Of a stretch of 64,000 nucleotides of DNA, positions 55,554 to 64,000 are shown piece after piece. The stretch's first letter is position 1; each line of letters opens with the position of its first letter. Below the pieces are notes generated by a model. It did no database searches. It saw only the letters and a list, made by a program, of their open reading frames with translations, and was not told the origin of the DNA. This DNA comes from Echinometra lucunter (Eukaryota > Echinodermata > Echinoidea > Camarodonta > Echinometridae): contig CM057157.1 in NCBI GenBank assembly GCA_029962745.1, positions 26,851,433-26,915,432 of the forward strand, given 5' to 3'. The position numbers were made by a program, and so were the translations under genes.

Positions 55554-56100
55554 TCCCGTGAGGTAGTCGCGCCAAAATTTATTTTTTTGAGGTAACTTTG
55601 TCAATTTGGGGGTGCTGAATTTAAAAAACTTTGGTTCCATTTTTTTCGACCACGTCTTGGGCCGCCATTTTGAATTTTAAAATGGCCGCCATAAAAACAT
55701 GTATTTTGACCTTTATCTCATACTGAACGCATTGTAGAAGGTTCAAATTTTGGGCAAAAAGCATGCTTCTGATGTCTAACATGCTAATACACCTTTTTCT
55801 GAAATTGCATTTCATTTTGATAGGCCGCCATCTTGAAATTCAAAATGGCCGCCATGGCTAAACCTATTTTGAGTCATGTATTTCAAGTTTTCTTGAATTT
55901 CAAAATGGCTACCATAGCCAAACGTATTTCAGTATTTTTACTCATATCTGAGGTTTTCAGCACCTTCAGCATGCAGCGATTTTGAAATTCAAAATGGCGG
56001 CCCAAGACAAGGTCGAAAACCAAATTGTTTTAATTCAGCACCCCCAAATTGACAAATTTAGTCAAAAAAATCAATTTTGGCACGATTACCTCACGGGATT
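55554..56100. mobile_element. TIR element with CAAAATGGCCGCCAT repeats
   Basis: 547 bp. The ends are TCCCGTGAGGTAGTCG and, inverted, TCCCGTGAGGTAATCG. The inverted match continues for about 130 bp through CAATTTGGGGGTGCTGAATT and GTCTTGGGCCGCCATTTTGA. The interior has several AAAATGG(C)CGCCAT-like motifs. Non-coding; nested in block D. Confidence 0.85.
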
Positions 56101-56823
56101 ACATAGTAGCCTCTGCTAAGTGTTATTTCGTCATCAAAATACACAAGCAAATAAGCCAAATATGACTCTATTTGGGTACCTTACTTCTCTTTTCTTTTTC
56201 TCTCCTTCCTCTTCCCTCTCCTTTTTATTTTCTCCCTCTCTCTCTCTCTCTCCCTCTCTCTTGCCGACAGCGATCGCAAATTTGCTGACAAGAATTTTGA
56301 GGGGGGGGGGGGGGTATCACACACCCCTCTTGCGGCGCCCCTGCAACACATTTTCCCATGATATATCTTGAGCTAAGAACAAGAGGCAAGCTGCACCTTG
56401 TGATGGAGAAAAGAATTTTGGTGAACAAAACATATTTATTAAGAGTTGTCCACAAAAACCTGCCATCTATTGAAGCAAGATTGCCAATTAGAGGATTGCC
56501 ATAGAAAGTAATCGAGACTTTTCAAACGTTCTCATTTCGTAACCGATTTTGATGGAACTTTTTGAAAATTCCTTCTCTTTATCCTCTCTTTTCATTAACA
56601 TTGATTTTTCCTCAGTTTTATTTTTCCTTCAAGTCGGTCCGCGGCGCCGCGTACGTTTCCAGAACTTAGATCAGCCACAAATTCAGAATCCATCTAGATT
56701 TACGCTATGATGCAAATTGCCTAAAGTTGCTGTTTTGGTAACAAAGCTGAAAATATTCATGGACCACACTGGATCACGAACCAACAACAGCAACAACAAA
56801 ACTTCATCGAAAAAAAAACTTTT

Positions 56824-57111
56824 CTAGGTTGCACTGTAAGGTATATAGGGTCGACTGTCAAGCCGACTGATATAATACACAGAATAATATAATCCTATCG
56901 ACAGACTGGCGTTAAAACTATATCTCTTTGACGAAATAAATGTCGGAGCAAAATGTAATGCTAGAACAATTACTCTGACAACCACACCCACTGTCAGTGT
57001 TCTCCTCTGTAGAATATGCACTCTTCGATTCTGCCTCCACGGGGTATTATTACCGTATGAAGCACTTGAAGCACTTGGCCGTTGCCTTTTGTCCCCGTTC
57101 AGTCGACCCAA
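56824..57111 (-). other. Unassigned 95-codon open frame
   Basis: The frame begins MGRLNGDKRQRPSASS and has a hydrophobic stretch (RTLTVGVVVRVIVLALHF) that could span a membrane. I recognise no family. It overlaps, on the opposite strand, the presumed 3' part of a LINE with a GAATT tail, so it may be fortuitous. No splice partner is supported. Confidence 0.2.
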
Positions 57112-57292
57112 GCTTTTGCTTTTAGAGGTGTGTCCTCCAGTTATTTATGTAATTACGATGATTGTATATCATGTTATATTTTGTTATCAATACCATGAAT
57201 GTCAATTTGTTGTTTTATTATTTTTGCTGTTTATTTGAATATCTGGAAATAAATGTGTTTGAATTGAATTGAATCGAATTGAATTGAACATA
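57112..57292 (+). mobile_element. LINE 3' end with (GAATT)n tail
   Basis: AT-rich sequence ends in ATCTGGAAATAAATGTGTTT followed by several GAATT/GAATC units at about 57258-57288. A poly(A)-signal-like AATAAA just before a short tandem tail is the form of a LINE 3' end. It lies 20 bp before the acceptor of the first visible exon of the membrane-protein gene. Confidence 0.5.
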
Positions 57293-57310
57293 ATATTTCT
57301 CTCCCGCCAG

Positions 57311-57411
57311 GAATCCCTGTTTATGGCATCTATGCTGCATACAGTATTCACTTCATCGCTCTCTCTGTTCTCGTCGCCGCATCCAGGGTCCTTCTGTGTG
57401 GCATTTATGAT
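57311..57411 (+). CDS. Multipass membrane protein, visible exon 1
   Basis: This 101-bp internal exon follows CTCCCGCCAG and ends at donor GTAAGTC. It enters in phase 1 and leaves in phase 0. It encodes IPVYGIYAAYSIHFIALSVL followed by VAASRVLLCGIYD, a transmembrane segment and a short loop. The joined four exons give 117 residues with about three hydrophobic helices, so this is the C-terminal part of a small protein, probably with four helices. Its shape recalls four-helix families such as LAPTM or MARVEL proteins, but I cannot assign one. Upstream exons with the start codon were not found before 57311. Confidence 0.8.
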
Positions 57412-57427
57412 GTAAGTCATGAAGACA

Positions 57428-57560
57428 ATTTAGAGAGAGAGAGCGAGAGAGAGAGAGAGAGAGAGAGGGAGAAAAGATAACAGAGAGAGAGCGAAAGAGA
57501 GAAAAAGAGAGAGAGAGAGAGTTAGGAGGATATCAAAGAGAGAGAAGTAGAGAGATATAT
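57428..57560. repeat. (GA)n-rich tract
   Basis: Interrupted GA repeats in the intron after visible exon 1. Confidence 0.9.
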
Positions 57561-58112
57561 TGTTTGTTCTCTTTTTAACCTCAATTCACGTACATGTAAG
57601 TGTAAAGGAAATCTAAAATTATACAACCGACTTGTACATCGATTCACAAGTCTCTCTGTAATTATGAAAATATCAGCTTTCTTTGCAATATCACAATTAT
57701 TCTAAAAAATAGATAACAAGAACAAAAAAGAAAGCAACAAAAAGAATAAAAATGATAATGTTTAATAATACTAATATGATATGGTAGAATGATAACAAAA
57801 AATGATAATAGTAAGAATAACAGTACTATAAAATGTAATAAAGAAAACAAATATGATAATGAAAACTACATTAATATTAGTAAAATGCTTTTATTCACTC
57901 AGAACAGCCTCGCTATCAGTACTGTTCTCAATTTCTCGTCATAGCGACCCAACCTCTGCCTCATATTTTGTCTCCTTCTTCTCCATCTCCATGATGTTAC
58001 AGTCACTCACTAAGGTTATTTTCATTGATATTAAATTTATAAAGACATTAATTTTATAAATATATGCAAAAAAGAAATTATGATTATTTTTTTTTTACTT
58101 CATTCCCCTCAG

Positions 58113-58205
58113 GACAATAAGGCAAAGCTGATCCCATATATGGTAGCTATCATGGCGGACCTGCCTTTGCAGGCTATTGCTTGGATTATCATCTTTGCCC
58201 TCCGC
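58113..58205 (+). CDS. Multipass membrane protein, visible exon 2
   Basis: This 93-bp exon lies between ATTCCCCTCAG and GTAAGTG, phase 0 at both ends, so it could be skipped without a frame change. It encodes DNKAKLIPYMVAIMADLPLQ followed by AIAWIIIFALR: a short polar loop and one transmembrane helix with an acidic residue inside. Confidence 0.85.
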
Positions 58206-58254
58206 GTAAGTGTCACGAATTTCACTGTGATAAAGCCACTACTACACTGCAAAA

Positions 58255-58386
58255 ACGGTGGTGTTAAATTGGTGTTGAATTAACACCGCTGGTGTTTATA
58301 TAGGACAACTCTGATGGTGGTGTTGTCCTACATAAACACCAGTGGTGTTGATTTAACACCACATTAACACCACCGTTTTTGCAGTG
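58255..58386. mobile_element. 132-bp TA-type MITE hairpin
   Basis: Inverted ends CACTGCAAAAACGGTGGTGT match almost exactly, and TA lies outside each end (58253-58254 and 58387-58388). The interior repeats GGTGTT and AACACC and folds into a near-complete hairpin. It lies 50 bp into the intron after visible exon 2. The ends share CACTGCAAAAA with the large element at 17113-22693. Confidence 0.9.
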
Positions 58387-58387
58387 T

Positions 58388-58423
58388 ACTACAAAGACAA
58401 CCTCCTCCTACTACTGCTGCTAT

Positions 58424-58487
<64 letters not shown>

Positions 58488-58530
58488 GCTACTACTACTA
58501 CTACTATAATTCTACTATTCATTACTACTA
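58388..58530. repeat. (CTA)n/(CTG)n microsatellite
   Basis: CTA and CTG units, starting at the right border of the 132-bp MITE. Confidence 0.95.
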
Positions 58531-58758
58531 TTATTACTCCGATAGGACAAAATTCCGGGGGGAGGGGCGGGGAACTTATATATTGTATATTTTTGTTGTT
58601 ATAGAATTTTCAGTGGGCTTATTTTTATTTGCATTGTTTTAAAGGATATCTTTCTGTACATTTGGGCGATTGTAAGGCAAGTCAGTTAATCCTCATCCAA
58701 TCTTCCCCTCATGAAATATTGTTAAGACTACGACATGGCCAGGGTGATCACTTGCCTT

Positions 58759-60045
58759 AAAGGAAACCAACACCCTAAAGTCAAGTAGTTTTTGTCGAGC
58801 CACCGAAGGTGGAGCGAGACTAAGGGATCCTGAGCGGCGTCCATCAGTCGTCCGTCCGTCCGTCCGTCTGCCGTCCGTCCCTCCGTCCCTCCGTCCGTCC
58901 GTAACGCTTGTAAAACTTGAATAACTTGTTGTTGTTGGACCTCAATGTGATCTGGGTGGTCAAAAGTCATGTATGTAGGTCTAAGGTCAAATGAGTATAA
59001 AATTTGCGACCATTTGCCCGTTTGGAACCAAACTTGGATGGTAGATGCTCTAAAGGGACCTCATTGTAATTTGAGGGGTCAGAGGTTATGTATGTAGGTC
59101 AAATAAGGTCAAATGTTAACATTTTTACTGGGGTTAGTAACTTTTGAAGAACTAGCCCATTTGTAAGCAAAGTTGGGACCTCAATTTGATTTCGGGGTTA
59201 AAGGTCATGTATGTAGGTCAAAGGTCAAATTGAATTGAAATGTTTACATTTTCTGCTGGGGTTAGTAACTTTTCAATCACAACCCGCTTGCAACCAAATT
59301 TGGATGGTACTCGCCTTACAGTGACCTTAATGTTATTTAGCGTGTGTAGGTCAAATGTTAACATTTACCTGCAAGATTCTATTGGGGTTGGTAACTTTCG
59401 AACCATATGCCCATTTGTAACCTTACTTGGATGGTAGATGGCTTATAGGGACCTCAGTGATAGTTGCGGTCAAAGTTCATGTTGGTGTGTCAAAGGTCAA
59501 ATGCGGCAAAATTACAATTTACCTGCAAGAATGATGGCACGCGGATGTGGCGAGACACGTTTTTGCTATTGGTGTATTAAAATAAAGCTAAGATGAAATA
59601 AAAAGATCACCGTAAATTTGAACAAAATCGGTCACAGAATATTATTAAAGAAAGTTATTTTTTAATGAAATTTTCTGTATTTTTGACATCATTTTGTGGA
59701 CAAGTCTCAAAAGTTAGATATTTTCATTTCGCTTAAAATTTACACACATTCTCAAGCCAACTCAAGATATTTAATGTAGGAGTGTTTTCTCTAAACGTAT
59801 TTGGAATAAGGACAATGAAAACATGTTCTTCAAGATAATAAAGAATGTGTGAAATCCTGTGTACGAAACACAGTGAGAGTTTTCCACAAAATCGTCACCA
59901 GTAGCTACAAGTTGGTGTAAACAAAAAATCATACAGGCACTACTTTCTTATTCCGTTCCAGTTTCGCTGAATCTGTTTTATTATGTCTTTAACTTTAGTT
60001 TAAAAAACTAAGTTTACTTGATTTGGGGTATTGGTTTCCATTGAA
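58759..60045. mobile_element. TIR element with GGTCAAAGGTCA tandem units
   Basis: The left end AGGAAACCAACACCC then TAAAGTCAAGTA (after TTAA) and the right end, inverted, TGGAAACCAATACCC then CAAATCAAGTAA are similar over about 27 bp. Right of the right end lies TTGA, a possible decayed TTAA. The left half holds a (CGTC)n minisatellite (58848-58900) and about four tandem units of roughly 130-150 bp (58925-59530) built of AGGTCA-type motifs, with GTCATGTATGTAGGTC common to most. The right part resembles the arms of blocks B and D (ATCGGTCACAGAATA). It fills most of the intron before visible exon 3. Confidence 0.6.
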
Positions 60046-60189
60046 TTCTGTAATCATTATTTTCGCTCCATGACAGTCTTTCTCGTAAACAGCCAAGCAT
60101 TTTTTCATATGAATGTAATTCCATATTCTATATTCAATGTAAAACTTATTCTCGGTGTTTTTTTTTTTCTCTCTCTCTCTCTCTTAAAG

Positions 60190-60252
60190 GGACGTGTAAC
60201 TTATATTTTGATCGGAATCTTCGCCGTCTGGCCTGTGTATACTGCACTTAAC
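60190..60252 (+). CDS. Multipass membrane protein, visible exon 3
   Basis: This 63-bp exon follows a (TC)-rich tract ending TTAAAG and ends at donor GTAAGTA, phase 0 at both ends. It encodes GRVTYILIGIFAVWPVYTAL and N, most of a transmembrane helix that continues into the next exon. Confidence 0.8.
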
Positions 60253-60279
60253 GTAAGTATTCAGAGCCAATTGTTTTTC

Positions 60280-60545
60280 CGAAGGTTCGTCATTCCGTAC
60301 TCGCAAATTTCCCACATCCGATTGAGCTTCAGTCCAGAATGAAATAATGTACACAGTTCAGGAAATAAAACAGGGCTCTCTATTATGCACTTTCACATTA
60401 CAAAGTCGAAATGTGGTTTAATTTCATTTTTGCGAAGTACAAACCGTGGAATTACGAGCTTAATTTCCTTCAAAAAATGACAAACCTTCCGATTCTTCGG
60501 ATTGGTAAATTTTCGGATCATCCAACCTTCAGAAGAACAACCTCT
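60280..60545. repeat. Decayed copy of the GGTTCGTTAGTCCGAA fold-back
   Basis: CCGAAGGTTCGTCATTCCG on the left and, on the right, AACCTTCCGATTCTTCGGAT and CCAACCTTCAGAAGAAC echo the array at 15190-15570. Weak similarity only. Confidence 0.35.
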
Positions 60546-60904
60546 GAGAAAAACGGCATTTAGTCAGTATATAAAAGGAATACTAAATCATGTCCTTTGA
60601 CTTTGTCCTTGTCTTGATATCAGTGCGTCTGTTTATATATTCATTATTTCTTTTTAGTTGATATTCATTTTCTATTTATTATTTCTATGTTTCTACATGT
60701 ATTGTTTGTAAGGGGAATCGCTGTTTCTTGCAAACTTTGGCTTTTTAAAGCGTTCCCCCCCCCCAAAAAAAAAAACAACATAAAGTCTTGTACAATCGCT
60801 TTCTATTATTTTGTTTCTTTTTTGACTGGGTGTTTCCCTTCACTAACTCTCCAAGCTCCTTGTACAGATCTGCTATTTTTGACCGTATTCTTCTCTTCTC
60901 TTCT

Positions 60905-60929
60905 ATTGTTATCATTATTATTATTATGG

Positions 60930-60981
<52 letters not shown>

Positions 60982-61078
60982 CATTATATTATTATGATCA
61001 TCATCATCATCATCATCATCATTACTACTACTACTACTACTACTACTACTGCTAATACTATCATTATCATTATTATTA

Positions 61079-61130
<52 letters not shown>

Positions 61131-61185
61131 GATTATGGTTGTTGTTATTATTATCATTATCATCATCATCATTATCATTATAAAC
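60905..61185. repeat. (ATT)n / (CAT)n / (CTA)n microsatellite
   Basis: Long trinucleotide tract in the last intron of the membrane-protein gene. Long open frames through it on both strands are artefacts. Confidence 0.97.
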
Positions 61186-61488
61186 TAAAGTTGTGAATTT
61201 GTCATAGAAGAGAAGGGTTTTTGAACACTTATTCTCTCAAATTCCATCGCAATGTTGGAGGCTTCTCTGTGAAGAAAGGGTGATCAGATATGCATTTTCA
61301 CAGTTCTTAGCTGTGAGAAGTTGTGGTTTGTGGTCAAGCTAGATTTTCCTTTTAAAACGTTTATTGCTGCCTTGTGAATAAAATATATCTTTTCTTAAGA
61401 TATTTCGTTATGCGTTTCCATTTAACACGGGATAACTACTTTTGTAAGAAAAAAAAGCTATTGCTGTTGTTGAATTGGGTTTTTGCAG

Positions 61489-61610
61489 ACGCGTATCTAT
61501 CAGATATGATTACCTACGGCTGGGACCGACCTTTGACATCACCATCAGAAAGACGTAACTCAGACTCGAAGCTGGGTCCGATGAATCAGTTTAATAACTT
61601 CCACTATTAG
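61489..61610 (+). CDS. Possible alternative terminal exon
   Basis: A good acceptor (GGGTTTTTGCAG) is followed by a 39-codon frame with protein-like composition: AYLSDMITYGWDRPLTSPSE, then RRNSDSKLGPMNQFNNF, then a stop at 61608-61610. This frame needs a phase-1 donor. Visible exon 3 ends in phase 0, and joined directly it would read only TRIYQI before a stop. Either an unseen exon supplies the phase, or the product is a short truncated isoform, or this is a relic. The serine-rich tail looks like a cytoplasmic C-terminus. Confidence 0.4.
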
Positions 61611-61795
61611 CTGAATTACAGGCGCACGCCACAAGGCGATAAAATAAGGTTGGCACTTGTGTGACGGCGCACTTAGAATATAATGAAAAGTTAAAAAAAA
61701 AACAACAACAACAACAACAAAAACAGGCGTAGTTATATTTTCAAGTAAGTAACTGCATTATTATTGTCTTTTTCATTTCATCTCTCTTTTTGCAG

Positions 61796-61894
61796 ATCAT
61801 ATGTCTACTCTGCGTCTACTCACAATACGAAGAACTTAAGGCTGGCAGAGGAACGGCAGATGTGGAGCAACCAAGCAACATACAACTTTCTTAA
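61796..61894 (+). CDS. Multipass membrane protein, terminal exon
   Basis: The exon follows TCTCTTTTTGCAG and joins visible exon 3 in phase 0. It encodes IICLLCVYSQYEELKAGRGT then ADVEQPSNIQLS and stop TAA at 61892-61894. The first residues complete the last transmembrane helix, and the rest is a short polar, probably cytoplasmic tail. A GGTGCA-type MITE begins 53 bp after the stop, so it is part of the 3' untranslated region or lies just beyond a very short one. Confidence 0.85.
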   Translation: MICLLCVYSQYEELKAGRGTADVEQPSNIQLS

Positions 61895-61946
61895 CAGTTT
61901 CATCCTTGCCTTCGAAGAGGCTGCTATCTCAGTCATCGTTGAACGT

Positions 61947-62299
61947 ACACACTAAGAAAAAAAGGTGCAATTTTGCACCCCTTCAAATGCAACACTGGGA
62001 GCTCCTTTTCGGGTGCAACTTTGCACCCTAATACGCTTTTTGCACCTTTAAGGGTGCAGTTAGCTACATTTTGCACCCTAAAGGGTGCAGAGTTGTACCC
62101 TTTTCAAAGCAGAAATTTCTACACCCTTAAAGGTGCAAAGTTGCACCTTTTAGGGCGCAAACGGGCATTTCCGGGTGCAAACAAGAACAAAAAGGTGCAT
62201 TTTTGTCCCTTTTTCATGTAGGGTGCAAGACTGCACCCAAAAAGATGCTGCCAGTGTTGCATTTAGGGTGCAAACTTGAACCTTTTTTTCGTAGTGTGT
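61947..62299. mobile_element. GGTGCA/TGCACC MITE, copy 3
   Basis: About 353 bp. Ends are ACACACTAAGAAAAAAAGGT and, inverted, CACACTACGAAAAAAAGGTT. It is inverted relative to copies 1 and 2 (its AACACTGGGAGCTCC lies near the left end, its GCTGCCAGTGTTGCATTT near the right). Confidence 0.88.
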
Positions 62300-62442
62300 G
62301 TAATGAAATTTATTTGAAGGAGGAAGAGCCAAATATTGATGGCTTTTCTTCACAAAAATGATAATTACAATAACATCTTATTAACGTTATGGGTTTTCTT
62401 TGCGACTACAATGAATTTAGCGTTATAGTCATGATAAGTGTT

Positions 62443-62443
62443 G

Positions 62444-62500
<57 letters not shown>
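62443..62500. repeat. (ATT)n microsatellite
   Basis: About 18 ATT units. Confidence 0.97.
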
Positions 62501-62932
62501 AAAATGATAAAACATGGCCTTGCGAAATATTGAAATTATGTTCAGATAAACAAATAGGTTGGTATAGACAAGTAATAGAATGAATGAATAAATGAATCAT
62601 AAATAAACATATGAATATGTGACTAAATAAGTGACTGTAAAGTAAATGATAAAATGGGTCATAAAGCCTACGTGTTTTCTCTAGCAATAAAACGTCTATA
62701 TAGCGTAACATGCCATTGTAAAAATGATTTTTTTTTTAATGGCCAGTAGGTTGAGAATGTAATTTGGTAATACATCAAAAAAAAATGTGGTGTGGCAATA
62801 ATGATTATTATTATTGAAATTTTATGAATATTTTCTCTCATTCTTATTTCATTAAAAATCATACATATGATGAATTAATCAGGGTAATACAATACAGGTT
62901 CTTTATGTCTTACTCCTGTGCACACTCTTAAA

Positions 62933-63154
62933 AATTCCGAGTCAAACTTGACCCGGAAAATAGTCCGTTGGGGCCACACTCCGTTCCGGGTCAAAAATGA
63001 CACGGATTAAATTCAAAATAACCCGGAAAAGGTCAAATGTGACCCGGAAACAAGTCTTTGTGACCCTATTCAGGGTCATTCTTTGACCCGAAATGGAGTG
63101 TGGCCCCAGCGGACTATTTTTCCGGGTCAATCTGACACGGAATTTTTAAGAGTG
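62933..63154. mobile_element. 222-bp MITE with long inverted ends
   Basis: The ends CACTCTTAAAAATTCCGAG and, inverted, CACTCTTAAAAATTCCGTG continue as an inverted match of about 75 bp, including AATAGTCCGCTGGGGCCACA. The motif GACCCGGAA/TTCCGGGTC recurs inside. Non-coding. CA lies on both outer sides. Confidence 0.9.
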
Positions 63155-63159
63155 CAATT

Positions 63160-63215
63160 GGGAATTCAGGGGCGGCGCCAGGGTATTTTGATAGGGGGCA
63201 AGATGGCCCATAGGT
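63160..63215. repeat. GGGGCGGCGCCAGGG repeat end
   Basis: TTCAGGGGCGGCGCCAGGGT resembles the inner ends of block D (GGGCGTCGCTAG and GGGGCGCCGCAAG). Only one end is visible. Confidence 0.35.
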
Positions 63216-63359
63216 GAGTTTACGTTTTAAATGAAAAAATAGGGGTATTATATAGTTCCATGTCCCAATCCTCTCTTTTCCCATACTCTTCTTTCTTCTT
63301 CTTCTTCCTTGGGGAACACCACAATGACTATGTTGTATAGAAGATTTGACATTCATTGA

Positions 63360-63705
63360 CGGCCATCACAAACTGATTCCTTAGACAAACAATTTTCAAA
63401 CCACTTTAGAGCAACACCTCTGACACCATAAAAATGGAGCTTTCTCAATAATATGTGATGGTCAATCGTGTCAAATGCTTTTGACAGGTCCATAAAAATT
63501 CCAGTGCAAAAATTACCTTTTCCGTTTCATTTTGTATATGAGTACATAAATTTGAAACGGCTAATGCAGTTGAATATTTCTTTTCTAAAACCAAATTGGG
63601 AATTAGTTAAAACACTATTTATCTGTAAAAACAAACAAAAAAAAATCCTATTTAAACGTTCATGAATTATTTTTTCAAGAATTTTTGAGAATTTGTACAG
63701 GAAGG
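63360..63705 (-). pseudogene. LINE reverse transcriptase fragment at the contig edge
   Basis: On the minus strand, starting at the gap, the sequence reads LYKFSKILEKIIHERLNRI, then, after frame changes, NSQFGFRKE and YSTALAVSNL, then [20 protein letters not shown] and [15 protein letters not shown]. These are RT fingers and motif A of a Jockey/CR1-type LINE, with motif A Asp kept. It begins inside the gap and is cut off at about 63360 ahead of motif B. At least two frameshifts are present. Confidence 0.85.
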
Positions 63706-63712
63706 AAGAATG

Positions 63713-64000
63713 NNNNNNNNNNNNNNNNNNNNNNNNNNNNNNNNNNNNNNNNNNNNNNNNNNNNNNNNNNNNNNNNNNNNNNNNNNNNNNNNNNNNNNNN
63801 NNNNNNNNNNNNNNNNNNNNNNNNNNNNNNNNNNNNNNNNNNNNNNNNNNNNNNNNNNNNNNNNNNNNNNNNNNNNNNNNNNNNNNNNNNNNNNNNNNNN
63901 NNNNNNNNNNNNNNNNNNNNNNNNNNNNNNNNNNNNNNNNNNNNNNNNNNNNNNNNNNNNNNNNNNNNNNNNNNNNNNNNNNNNNNNNNNNNNNNNNNNN
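63713..64000. other. Assembly gap
   Basis: 288 undetermined bases (N). The LINE fragment to its left probably continues into it. Confidence 1.

Larger units (their letters stand above)
53872..56640. mobile_element. GAGCGAGCG composite element, block D
   Basis: Left arm (about 53876-54146) starts AGGAAAATGAAACCCTGG after TTAA. The right arm (56349-56640) is its inverse and ends TTTTTCCT followed by TCAA. Shared pieces include TTACGAAATGAGAA and, inverted, GGATTGCCATAGAAAG. Just inside are GGGCGTCGCTAGACC plus a G run (54170-54199), and on the right a G run (56299-56313) followed by TTGCGGCGCCCCTGC. The interior holds the tandem array 54405-55500 and a separate TIR element 55554-56100. Block B has the same arms in the same order. 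Confidence 0.7.

Noticed and set aside
60687..61188. Long hydrophobic open frames on both strands
   Set aside because: They are readings of trinucleotide microsatellites.

Overview
This window is animal nuclear DNA, not prokaryotic. It is AT-rich, its coding parts are short exons separated by introns with consensus GT/AG borders, and most of it is interspersed repeats: LINEs, Penelope-like elements, many terminal-inverted-repeat (TIR) elements, microsatellites and long G or C runs. The secreted multidomain trypsin gene, the SAM-type gene remnant and the GAGCGAGCGAAGCGAGC-bearing repeats suggest a marine invertebrate deuterostome such as an echinoderm. That assignment is inference. The last 288 bases are an assembly gap.

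Two host genes are well supported. The first lies on the minus strand from about 13.0 kb down to 3668. It has seven coding exons with matching splice phases and encodes signal peptide, CUB-like domain, LDL-receptor class A domain, ten-cysteine Frizzled domain, then an S1 (trypsin-like) protease. His and Asp of the catalytic triad are present. The Ser exon is not in the window, so the gene runs off the left edge or is broken. The second lies on the plus strand from 57311 to 61894: four exons, all joining in phase, encode the last 117 residues of a small multipass membrane protein. Its N-terminus was not found, and a second possible terminal exon sits at 61489-61610.

A third, broken gene (17506-19942) has a SAM-like first exon with a premature stop and two good C-terminal exons. 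It sits between two outward-facing CACTGC termini with TA at both borders, 5.58 kb apart, and may be cargo of a TA-type transposon.

Three tRNA-Arg(TCT) genes lie at 26.2-27.2 kb. Two of them form the arms of a 313-bp inverted repeat.

Mobile DNA by region: 0-1.3 kb a decayed RTE-type LINE; 7.5-11.5 kb three small TIR elements in introns, one with TTAA target duplications; 13.2 kb a 104-bp-arm hairpin; 15-17 kb fold-back repeats; 24-26 kb a hAT-like element inside a palindromic element; 27.6-31.4 kb Penelope-like fragments, including reverse transcriptase, a GIY-YIG remnant and hammerhead-like motifs; 33.8-39.4 kb and 52.4-56.6 kb an unusual family of composite elements with tandem units carrying GAGCGAGCGAAGCGAGC; 40.9-52.2 kb three copies of one LINE family ending in (CATTGT)n, one split by an L2/CR1-like LINE and one by a TTAA element; 58-63 kb several more TIR elements within introns and the 3' region of the membrane-protein gene. 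No autonomous, intact transposon was seen.
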